Assembly: GCA_008360955.1 (NCBI GenBank)
Contig: LUCM01008391.1
Coordinates: forward strand, 9,911 to 73,910
DNA: 64,000 nt
Source: Fasciolopsis buskii
Taxonomy: Eukaryota; Platyhelminthes; Trematoda; Plagiorchiida; Fasciolidae
Reading direction: 5' to 3'
The position numbers and the translations under genes were made by a program. Positions 25,813 through 37,200 of this stretch are shown here, piece by piece (positions within the stretch are counted from its first letter, which is position 1; every line of letters begins with the position of its first letter). The notes beneath the pieces are model-generated. The model had not been told where the DNA came from. It saw only the letters and a list, made by a program, of their open reading frames with translations, and did no database searches.

Positions 25813-27185
25813 ATTTTCTCTGCATCCGAGTTCTCACCATGCACACCGTTCTATAGGTTGCCCCCACCGTCCCGTTAAAAGGACTTTTGAGTTATGGATG
25901 CTAACGGGCAACATATTCTGCCGTTGCGAAATATCGCCCACACAAATGTCTGTAGCATTCTTTCAGTGAAAACCCAATGGACCATGGTTTTCTCGATGTA
26001 GGAATCCCCAAATTAGCAAGAAAGGTGCGCTTGGGTGGAATTTTATACTGTTGGCCTCAGAACAACGTCAGGGAAGTAACTACGTCTACTAATTCAGCCA
26101 CAGACTTTATTTCGATGTAACATCTCCAAACTTTAATCACTATACCAGACAGAACAAAACTTCCGCGAGAGCTAGATTTCGTGAACTTCTCTGGAACTAG
26201 AAATAGGGGTCCCACTTACATAACCACTCTTCTTGGCCCAGAAAAACCGGAACTCCGGTTTCTAGCGCACGCGGTGGAACTGCCGTTAGGATAGCGTCGG
26301 TCAAGAATGATAAGAATGCACCTATAGAGTGAATCCTTTTTAGGAAGAATTTTTGTGCAATTAGAACGAGCGGCGCTATGGGCGTCTCTGGCAATTGACT
26401 GAAGCCTCATCGTTTCTATTTATGCGGCCACTGATAGCAGCCCTCATGATGCAAAGGCGATTTACACAGGTAGCTATCTCCTAAAGTTTTGTTCATCGGA
26501 TGTTGTGGCGTTATTGAGGATTTTAACGCTCATCTCGAATACGTGACGGAAAAAGAATGGGATATTTGGCAACGACTTTCCGCCCAACCGGTCGGAGTGA
26601 CAACTGCGATCGTCCCATTCACGTTCGTTGCGACCATAGATTGCCTCTGACGAACACGGATTCCCAGGACAAAGGGTGACATCAGCTCATGTGGCGCCCT
26701 CTTTTGTTACCGGAGCACTGGTTCCAGGTAGACTACCTTGTCACTTGTAGTTGATAAGGTTAACCTGTCGATAATGTTTGATCGTTCTGGTCAATTTTTG
26801 CAGACTAAGGCCACGCTCTGTTCTGGGCGAGCTCTTGTCTGCCTTAGCCTGCTGTCACATCAGCAGGAAAACCATGGGCCTTACGCAACTTATCCTGGGC
26901 GATAATTGCCAGCTCAAAATTTATTTAGAGCTTCCAACGCAACTGCAATATTGATCATGAGTCCGAAGTCTGAATAAACATTAACAGCAGATTTAAGAAC
27001 CCTTGCACTCAACAGAAACCATTATGCGCATAAATTCATAGGGCGTCAGCCGGACAAGGATCTGAGAATCGTCCTTGAGTAGTATTGGATAGGAAAATGA
27101 AAAGGCTTCAGCCATTATCAGCAGTTGCAACATTTACCGGCTGGTCAAAAATTACCATTGTGCTACTTATGTTACTAATAGGGCA
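25813..27185. other. Unresolved region, possibly eroded gypsy element
   Basis: No frame longer than about 65 codons has recognisable content. Its position upstream of the integrase-like stretch at 27,186 suggests it may be the reverse transcriptase/RNase H part of the same element, but I found no motif to prove that. Confidence 0.2.
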
Positions 27186-27422
27186 TTGTTGGTAGACCTA
27201 GTGACGATTTATGATTCACGGGAGACGAGTGGAAATAAATTCGTTAAAGAATTCGACGGCACACGGATTCACTTTCAAAATTTAATAATGGAGCGTCTGC
27301 AGAATACCTTAGGAAGGACTTTAGCTAATACCGCGGCCACACGGGGTCTTACACTCATGCTTGCAAGTATGCAAGGTCAGGCGGATACCAGTCCTCCATC
27401 GGAAATGGAGGTGATCAGGTAG
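27186..27422 (+). mobile_element. Ty3/gypsy-like integrase core remnant
   Basis: The 78-codon open frame contains KEFDGTRIHFQNLIMERLQN followed by TLGRTLANTAATRGLT. This follows the spacing of the retroviral-type integrase core in gypsy elements: the second catalytic Asp in a DRGxxFxS-like motif, then L..L.G....T.AYHP. The second Asp is kept, but the usual His-Pro and downstream catalytic Glu contexts are eroded. The assignment rests on this one block and is tentative. Flanking sequence gives no further domain in frame. Confidence 0.4.
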
Positions 27423-30400
27423 ATGATCTTGAAAAGTTATAAGGCCACCATACATCCTGAATGACAGTGGTGGTCTGGTAACATCGGATTTTGCAAAACT
27501 CCTTGGATCATTCCGGTTTAAGGATCAGTCGGCAGGGACTGATATGAATCGACAATTGCATTGGTGCACAAAAAGGGTAATGGATTCTTGTGTGAAAACC
27601 ACAGGTGAGTTGTTTGGGTGAAACCCGAGGGTTATCTAGTAATCACGAACGGTGTATGTGTAAGGCCGAAGTAAGTTTACGTCCTTATCAGGGTGGCATT
27701 GACCAAACTCGCACTTCGCGGTGAACCTTTAAGTATAAACAAGTCATTAATCCACCATTTTCCACATCCATCATTTACCAGCTGCGCTTGATCCAGTCGA
27801 TTAAGCAGTTCTTTAGCGCTGCCTTTCATTGAAGGGTGCGCCACAGAAATTCATCCCGCCCATCAATTCTTTGTGTAAAAAATACTGAACACGAATTCTC
27901 TCATTAGGGCCACGCACTTTAATTCACTGTGAGAAGTGGTGTTATTCAAGGCTACTCCTACCCACTTTTTACTTTTAACTTTGTCGCTGTGATCTAAATG
28001 CAGTTATTTCTATTCTCATTTGAGTGTAGGGCATTGAGCTTGAGTCAACAGAGCAACTGTCTCACTCGGAATATTCAGGTGCTGTTGTGCTGCTGAGTGA
28101 AGGTTCACATAAGGTGTAATTTTTGCCGATCGTCAGAACGATCAGGGTCGGTGCTGCTCTACGAATCCGAAGCGTAGCCATTTAGGGCAGTCCATAAGTG
28201 AACACTCGGTGTTTGAATACCGCTGTCTTTATGGTGGTGGGCTGATATTGTGGAACGACTTTGCGGGTAATTCAGAGGCATCAAGCACTGGGTCGAAGCG
28301 TTTAGCAATTACAAAACGCACTGAATCAGAATGGATTAAGATTTTTGGGACGTGCTTTGCACCATTGCTTTGTTATACGCTGATCTTCGAGAGAGGTACT
28401 GGTTACAAGATGGTTCAAGGTGGCCAGTGTATCACATCGCCAAAAGTTGCGCAAACTTTATACAGCGGACTGGCTCATGTAGTAAGAGTTAAACTACTAG
28501 GTGTGCTGCGCGGGATATGAAGCTACGGTCGGAGACAATACGTGACATGGTTACGTCCCACGGCCATTTGGAATCGGTCTTCCCTACAACTCTCCGACTT
28601 TCTATTTTGCGGTCGACCTTTCAATAGTACTCTAATCTGCGGAGAAATGGTGGCATGATGTGGCAACCCAAATCAGAGCACTTTGGCGAAAGGTTAATAG
28701 ATTTGCAGACCAAAATAAACGGATCTGTTACCCCAATTATCTTTTCACAAGCACCTCCGTTCTTTAATCACTGTTTACGACATACTTGAAACGTGAAGGC
28801 GGTGGAAGGGGTGTTCTCTAGCCACTAAGGACTACTATACATGGGAGGACCGGAAGCCATGAATGGAAACTGAAGTATAGAATCTCGCCGGGGTCAGAGA
28901 CTTTTCGCAATTGCATCAGTTTTATATTTTTCACAATTTACAAGCCAATCTTTGTACTCAATTGTCTGTTAGACCCATATACTTTAAAAGGGGAACAGTC
29001 CTGCGGAAGGGAAGGCGTAAACTACTTGGTTATCAGTGTCACTTGCACCTCATGAACAATAAAAAGGGAATCACTATGATTCAGTATACTGGACTAAAAT
29101 TTTAAATGGTCATTGCATGCTCTCGTAAAAATCCTTTCCCACATTTTGAGTATTGCTCCTCAAATCTCACCTTCTTATCATATAGCTTATCCAAATTTCT
29201 GTTCTCCTGCACACCGTTGCGTCTGATCTGCTCCCTTTCTTCAATTCCTTCACCCGATTTTTAAGGGTTTCTAAACTAAATTATAGATCCGTCAAGTTAT
29301 TATTCTCTTGCAGCAGCAAACCTGGACACCTAGTAGCGAAATCCACCGACGCCCAACACATTTCAGCTTTCACAATTTTTTTATAAAGATGCCGACGGTC
29401 TTTTTGCACCCCGCGCACTAACACCTCTTCTATCACACACCCCAGTTATGAGCCCGTGCCTGTGAAACCCAAACCTGCAGTTACCCCGGTGCTCCGTAAC
29501 TTGTTAGATTTTCTAGGTGCCTTGAAACAGGCGATTCGCGTAGATCTTAGCGAAAGCTGATTACTCCCTCTCAGGGGTGTATGGAACACTCACTTGGCAG
29601 GACCTGCCTACAGGGAGTTGTCCGATGGGGATCGAAGCCTTTCTCAGTAGCGCTTATATCGTGGAAATTGTTCCAACAACAACCGTGACGAACCCAGGAT
29701 GGATACAGCAAATGCCACTGTTGTTCATTGCATCACGCAGGGTATGATGGTGAACACTCCTAGGTGATGATCTCTTGTAGGGCTTAGCTGATTCCACTCG
29801 ACTATTAAGAGGTAAAAGTTAAAGAGAATTGCCGATGTAGACCAGTTACATTACCTAGGTCTGTCTGTTGTGGTATTGTCCGGTCACAGGATATGCGGCT
29901 AGGGATAACTGGAGCTCAGTTTCTTGCTCTGTCGAGCAGCACTGTCGTGACGCACTTGGGTTGCTGAAAAGTTATGTTTATCAAATGATCGGTGGTGTGA
30001 ATTCCAAGGGGACCACTGGGTTCATTTTTGGCAGTTGCAGTAACGCACGATTATGAGGCGGATGAAAATAGAACTTGGCTGATCCCTTACGTCCCTCGGA
30101 AAAACTATGAAAAGAAGGTTCAGAATGCAAAGCGGGGTCGGAATGTCCCAACTCTGCCCATAGGTTGGCACTTTCTCCGTTTACGATGGAACAGTCAACC
30201 TGCGTTCAAAACACCATAATAACGCCCGAGATAGCTTGAAGTACAGAGGAGAAAATCCCAAACAGTGGGAAATGTAGCTGAGGCTGTTGACGGGCTCTGG
30301 TCAGGGACTTGAAGTTTCTTGGTCACTCAATACTCTAGTGCCTAGTGGAAACTCTTGCAGACCGGCAGATTTCATTTGAGCTGGACCAAATAATTAGTGC

Positions 30401-31150
30401 TCTCTTTGCGCCATGCAAATTATAACTGGCTCAAAACGAAAGTCCTGGGCTGTCGGTTCCTTACATTTTCAGACCGCATTATTCACCTCACTATCCGAGC
30501 CCGAAAGGTCACCGGTTCTTACTCGTTCCCGTTTCTTCTCGATGACTACACTCTTGGACTAATCCTTCTTCAGTGGTTCCTGGACTCTGTTCACCCATTG
30601 ACAGAAACGGCAGTCCATGTATGCTCCCTTGATTCCGTCAGCACTGGATCTACTACACCTTAAAAGCTACTACTGGCTCCAGGAAAAGTTACTGCGCCTC
30701 TTTGTTCCGAAACTGTGCATATAACGGGGCCTTTCTCCGCTGCCGGAAGATGATCTCATTTATGTTTACGAGAAGAAGCAAAAGGTTCCCCTCAGCTACA
30801 GGTGGAGATTCTAAACGGACAACAAAATAAGGATTAGAAACGGACGCTCACATGTGTACCCCTTTGTTGTCTGATTGCTCACAGTAGCCTGTTACTTTCC
30901 ATCGCGGGTCGCAAAAAATGTTAATGACATTATGACAAACGCATGAGATGTGAGTTACATTAAATTTGTCACCTTCGTCGACTTTTCTGGCGGTTTCCAC
31001 GGAGTGTGGCACACACTAACACTGTAGAAATACCCGATCTATGATTCTAGTGACTCTCCGATGAGACTACTGATTAATTTTTTGCAAGCAGACTCCCATG
31101 ATAATCCTAGACAACGCGGCCACAACCACAACCTGACGTGACCAAGTTGG
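27423..31150. other. Unassigned repeat-like region
   Basis: It contains scattered open frames of 60-103 codons, for example at 28,209-28,520 and 30,397-30,663 (+), with no recognisable domain. A polybasic stretch near 30,770 could be the C-terminal tail of a gypsy integrase, but this is weak. No splice-bounded host exon was seen. Confidence 0.2.
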
Positions 31151-31534
31151 TCAAAGCTCGCTATTAGTTGCTTTGCCGGGTTTAACATAGGTCAATGACA
31201 ATTTTGCAACCCTCGCCGGCTCTGATCTGCATACAACGGACATCATCCACTGGGGCTCACTTCCGGAGCTTGTGAAGTCGGTGCTCGGTAAAACCAGGAT
31301 TGGTGCTGCCCGTGAATGCCGGCACATGTACAAATGATTCCGGGAGAAGTGTATGACCACACATTCTTTGTCAGCGCGACTGTCAACTCTCGTGGACTCT
31401 TGACCCTTGTAAGTCAATGACATGTTGATTACCCGATGTTTAGATCCCAATGATCCTTCGGCCGCACATTTTTGTTTACTTTTCACGGACGTCGATGCCA
31501 CAAGCACAATTTGCAACAAGCTTTGCCGGAGCAC
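31151..31534 (-). mobile_element. Possible Ty3/gypsy protease remnant
   Basis: A 127-codon minus-strand frame contains HSRAAPILVLPSTDFTSSGS and, 20 residues later, SEPARVAKLSLTY. This mirrors the gypsy protease layout of D-T-G-A, then a VLP motif, a variable loop, and a G.RSLTL-like strand. The catalytic DTG itself is not preserved, so the call is weak. The adjoining minus-strand frame at 31,891-31,631 could be the gag end. Confidence 0.3.
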
Positions 31535-31981
31535 GCTTCAGCTTGGTCTTTGCATGCTGTTCCATTTCGAGTGCCCGAAGCTGGAAAGACGTCAGGCTGC
31601 AGAACGGATTGTCCTACCACGAATCTCATATTACGTTTGCTTGCCCTTAACATTTGTGACCACTTGTGAGTCACTGTTACCCGGATCGGCACGACTGCAG
31701 TACTGGAAACACTGACACTTGACCGGCATGAGGAAATGCCAGTCGGAAGCGATGCCGGGTCGAGTATATTTCGACAGGAGCGTTCGAGCGGAACGCGCGT
31801 GAGTTACGCGCAAATGGCGACCGCGATTGGCGGTAAATGTTCCGTTAAACAAGCTATCCGGAGGAACAAACCCAAGTTCCTCTACAAGCATTATGCCCTT
31901 TTTCGCACACGACGAACGGTGATTGCTAGTGAAGAGGTGGCCTCCAACACCATCACCATCACCCGGTGGAAGATGATTTAA

Positions 31982-33570
31982 TTACGACAGTGTTCCTATT
32001 GTATCTCTTTCATATGCCTTGGTGCGTATGGTACCTCCATCGTCTTTGCCACTTTGCGATCCACCAAACTCGAAGGCATAGCGTATAGGCAAGGAAGCGG
32101 CTGAAGGCCACTACCCCGCTCGGCACAAAGTGGTTCCGTTTGATTATCCGGTTACGTTGTACGTTTTCTCGGTGGTTCCGAATTATTGATTCTTAAATCA
32201 CCTAGAGGGCTTTCTCACTGTGCTTTGTTTAAATTATCCACTGGTTTCTTGTTATGGCAACATGTCCAAGGGTGGATTTTGGAAGTGTGGGCACGCGAAT
32301 TACAGTAACGAGACGAAATTGTTACTTAAAAGTGAGCATCACTAGCCAGGGTTAAGATTAATTCTTAAAGCCGACAGATATTTTGTTGTGGTCGCAGTTA
32401 TATCCAGGCTAAAAAGTGTTTATTAACCAGTATCATAGAACAATAAATTCTTTGAGAATAATTTAATTTCCTAAATTCTGGAAATATTTCAGGCATTCAT
32501 AAACATAGTAGATTATTCCCAGAGTTCCGAAGCAAAGCCAGTGATCGATGAACCTCAATTTGGCTCCTGAGAGTCATCCGATTAAGGATGATGTGATGCA
32601 GGACCGCTTTTCCCTATAATTGCCTAAAAGCTTTATGAATGGAAGGGGTATAAATGGTTTGCAGCGATTACTGAGACTCGTTACTCACTAGCTGTGTTCG
32701 TCGGTATTGCGCAGGCTGACGGATAACTTTCATTCACCTCATACTAGCACAACCATTCTGGTATATATATTTACATATATATATGTATATATATATATAT
32801 ATATATAATACTCCAGACTGAAAGCACACATAGTACCAACGTAGGAGTATGTGAGTGGAACTGCAAAAGGAGAACAAACACGAAATAAGTTTATTAATAA
32901 TGAACTACAACAAACCCATTAGTCTTTATGTCTTCGTGGTGCAGATTTGGTGATTTATTGGATGTTCTCATTATTTTTAAGCAGGGTCAGTTCTCTAGAC
33001 AGCGGTCTGCGCGACCTAGGCCATACAGTTTTCGCGCCACCGCCTTCGGTTCTGAGCCATATCTCTCAGCGTCACCAATCAACAATAATCCTCATTTCTT
33101 GGCCCCAACCAAGAAGGCCAGGTGCATCAACCGAGGCCAAAGACGAAGGTGACGTTTCTATATCTCTACGCCACGTCGCTCCCTTCAGTTTTGTCCGGCA
33201 CACGGAAAGATAGACCATTCACACGCTATACGTGTTCAGATCACAGAAGACAACGTGGAGTGATGATCTCAGTCAGAGGAGAACTAGCTGCACCCAAAAT
33301 TGACGATGCACCTGGTCATTACTCACTCGATGTTTCTACCAGACATCAAAGGTCAAAAACAGTAATTCCGGTGCAGTCCTGTGTTCAGCATAAAACTATG
33401 AGATTTTTGCTGTCTTGCTCGGGTGCGGAATTAACTAGGAACCCTATCTGGCGCTTTTAATGAAGCAAAGGTAAAGTAGCTTCTGCGGTATAAAGTGAAA
33501 GAGAATCATCCACTACTGGGTGCTACTAAACGCGGTACTCCAAATGCTATCAACTGTGCCACACGACACC
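31982..33570. other. Unassigned segment with AT microsatellite
   Basis: It holds an AT dinucleotide tract (separate entry) and, after 32,900, open frames without motifs that may be the 5' part of the LINE fragment beginning near 33,570. No host exon was seen. Confidence 0.25.
32762..32810. repeat. AT-dinucleotide microsatellite
   Basis: An almost uninterrupted alternating TA tract of about 49 bases, with single-base interruptions. Confidence 0.9.
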
Positions 33571-34250
33571 GACGGATCTGGACATCATATGCATTTGGTC
33601 ACCAGGGAGGAGAATGCCATCGAAGATCGGAAAGTGCAAGCATTAAGATGCTAAGGGAGAGACAGCCATAAGACACCTAAACCATGTAGCTCCACAGGAA
33701 ATTCATAAGGCAAAAGGAATGAAGGATCTTGGAGTGATGATCTGTGAGTCTTTCAAACCACAAACCCAGTCTGCTGCAGCAGCTGCAATGGCAAACCGGG
33801 TGTTGCAACAACCCTGATGGAGAGTACCGTCCAGGGACGCCAGGGTAATTATACCACTGTAAAAGCATTGGCGCGCTCTTAGTTGGAATATGCAGCACAA
33901 GCCTGGAGGCTCAGCTTGGTTCGGGACAAGTTCATTTCAGATGAAGTTCAACGGCGATTCGTAAAGATAATTTTAGGAATAAGAGAGCAGACCTACCAGA
34001 AGAGGCTTCAGTCCTTGGATGTGTATTTATTATGCCACAGGTGACTGAGACAACCTCATTGTCACTTTCAAGCTACTAGGAGTCTGTCAGCGATAGTTGT
34101 CCAAATGTTTGTCCGCAAAAATCCCTCTCTATGGGGACATAGCATGAAGTTAAGAAAAGCACAGAGTCCTGAAAACATCAGGTGAAAATGTGTTGCGGAG
34201 TATAGTAAACTCTTGAAATAAACCCTCGGAAGAAGTGATACCTAACATCA
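33571..34250 (+). mobile_element. CR1-like LINE fragment, copy F, C-terminal reverse transcriptase
   Basis: Plus-strand translation across frameshifts gives the thumb and C-terminal region of a CR1-like reverse transcriptase. KDLGVMICESFKPQTQSAA and AAAMANRVLQQ lie at 33,720-33,810, then LEYAAQAWRLSLVRDKFISD at 33,880 (the usual LEYA.Q.W motif), EVQRRFVKIILGIREQTYQK and RLQSLDVY up to 34,025. A GHSMKLRK motif lies at 34,138. It is a 5'-truncated or eroded copy that ends near 34.25 kb. Confidence 0.85.
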
Positions 34251-37200
34251 CTGTTGCGCCGGTTATGGCCTGTCTGTGCAATGCATGGTCCACGACGTTT
34301 CACAGCGTTTCCTAGGATCATGTTCTTTCTCTATTAAGTTACTTTTGCTTCCTCAAAATGCAGCCTGCTTCTCCTTCAGTAATATACCTTTCTTTGGTCT
34401 CCGATTCATTAGTTTCAAATGGTAGGACGGTTGCTGCTGTCCTCTCTATCCTGATGGGGTCCCTACTGTGTTTTAGCCTCCAAACGTTTAGCCTCCAAGT
34501 TTCCAAAGGCGATCCCGGGGTACCCTCGGAAATTTACAGTAACACCCGAGAATGATAATATTTCAGTCAAAGCGCGGTGGGATACTGAAGATCACTCGTG
34601 CAGGAAGCTGGGATGTCGCTTTTGGCTCGAGCCGCAAATCCTGTGGTCCTGCCTGACCTGACCTGATCTGAGCAACGATGTGCCAAATCGCAAAGTGGCA
34701 TATCGACCTTGTTATTGTAAATCATGTCTACCGGAATCTTCTTGCCTTGGGAATTTACTACATACTTACGAATTTCACAATAAGTGAGGTGAAAAAGAGG
34801 GTGAATTTTAGCTTGTATTTGCATTTATAGATTGGGGGACTTAGTTTCTGATCCCGGTGTTTGATCGCCATTTGTTCCATCATTCAAGACTCCTAGCCCT
34901 TCGTGATGTTCACCTGGAAAACAGTAAAAATTAGCTAATCCGTTGATGATTTATTACATTATCTACTAGTAGTTGTTTGTTTTCTTTTCTGTAGCCATTT
35001 TTGCTTAGCTATTTTCACTCGGTCCCTTTTGGACCGTGAGCTGATAGGTCTTTTACTTGCCAAGCGTGCGGTGTTTATTAATGAACGCTGAGAGTATTCG
35101 GAACAAAATGACATCAGGAAGTTAGTTTGGAAGCAAACTTGCTGTATTGACCAGGACCATTCATCACGAATGCAATTGTACCACCAAATAGTCGAGAAAC
35201 TGCGTTTTGCAGGAACCTTAGGAGTGAAGTTACATCGGCATCGGGCACTAAAAAGTCCTGTGGAATTAAGTGTTCGGTGTTTTTTAGGCACTCAACATCT
35301 CAGTTAGAATTCAATAATTTGGCACTTCGATAAATCCATCCAGTAGATCATAGAATTTTCTTATGGAAAAGGAACTATCCACAGGTCAAGCTAGATTTTA
35401 ATGCGCGCAGACGAACATTTGTTTGGATAACTTCAGTCAGTAGCCTAGAAGGACATGTGTGTGGTGCCTTCATAATGGTTCGAACAGCGCCCATAGTCTT
35501 CTTTATCGTACTTACTACGAATCTCTCAGAAGATATATGTATGTTTTGAACACTTGAGATCAGATTTGGTAGGCAAATACTGCGAAGCAGTAACCTGATG
35601 ACATGAGAGTGTCTGGTGTGCTCTTTATGCCGAGAAAGACCTGATTCTTGCATCTACTGATCACTACTGGTTGTACCAAAAAAATTCCAATGATTAGTAT
35701 TAGTACAAAAACTCAAACATGAGGACCATGTAAATGAGGTGAACAGAAGACTTGGTGGTATAACCAGGGGATATCTACTGTTAGGAGTGAAATTCGAAAT
35801 TCCAACGAACACCTTGGATAACGGCAGCGATAGACGCAATCGTTTTCTTGGGTATTTCCACCACTGCCTTTGTTAAGCAAATGTTCTTTGCCCTCTTAAC
35901 AGTTCGCGAATCAGAAATGTGCAACTAGGATTCCAATTTTATAGTCATCCTTTGCAGTGCAATTGGGCCAAAATAGGGAGGTAATGACATGAGAAAAAGC
36001 CAGGGAGACGTTAACTTCTGAACTGATTTCTGTTAGTGCAGTCACGCTGGCGAATTGGACCCACGAGAGTACCCAGGCGATGGGTAAAGACAGTAGCTGA
36101 CATAGCCCCGTATCATAGTCGGCAATATTCTTACATTCAGGGTCTTTTATCTACTAGATACTAGTCTGACTTATTTCTTTAAAGTCGATTCGTTACTATC
36201 CTCTGCCATTAATTTGCTTTTGGTAGGTGGTACTATGAGGCCACAGTAAAAAAGCACATGTTGGTACAAGGTTGATAATTGTACAAACCGGAAACTGCAA
36301 TGAATGCTCTCTGGTTGTGTCCGTGAAATGTGTATAAAGAAAATAAGTTATATGCAGTAAAGCGCTGCTGCGATATTTAGGAATAAGCCGAGTTTTGCGG
36401 TTGTACTTGATATTGTCGCTATTAGATGTCGCCGTGGATGTCAGCATTTTTATCTTGGTTAGGGCATCACCTACAGACAAATACATAATTCTGTATGGGA
36501 AAAGAGAACAATCCGTTTAGTCGGACTGTTGCACATTAGATTTGTGTTATAAATTGAACTGACCGCTTTAATTGTTGGTTCGCGTAATATGGAATCGCGT
36601 GATACATATTTGAAATGCTCCCAAATGTTGGAGGAAGGGCCATTTGTGACCCCGCTGTACAAAGGCATCCAGATAATGATCCTTGTCGGCTGAATGGTGT
36701 GAACGAACAAATAAGGCTTGTGTAACCAAATCAGTGTCCATTCTCTATAACTTTATAGTGTCTTGGTTGTGTTATTGTTGTTTCTAGCTGGTATGCTATC
36801 TGAGCTTTAACTTTAGCTGTTTTTGTTTTCTGGCAGTTTTCAGGTCACTGAAGAAACCCCTTTGAAGATCGCCGTACGAGTGCATGCTATACTAAATAGT
36901 TTAAACCTTATTGCCCAAAAATTGTGAATAATAACTTCTCCCGAGATAAACATAGAATAATTTCCCGGAAATTTTATGGTACTGAAAAGTATGATGGTGA
37001 TTTCTTTGAACTAACTTTATAAACACTAGAACTTAAGTCAAGACAAAACAGTTTTCAGTATGACGTTTGGACGTGTTTAGCCACTGCTGAATCAACTGGA
37101 AATTTTCCATAGGAGGCAACTTTATTTGTTTTGTTCCCTTTTGATGAAAACAAATCTTGGATTAATATATATCATTTAGCTGACTTCTAGAACTATTAAA

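Noticed and set aside
34959..35291. 110-codon minus-strand basic frame
   Set aside because: No ATG-led domain was recognised, and the opposite strand is equally open, so it is kept only as unassigned.
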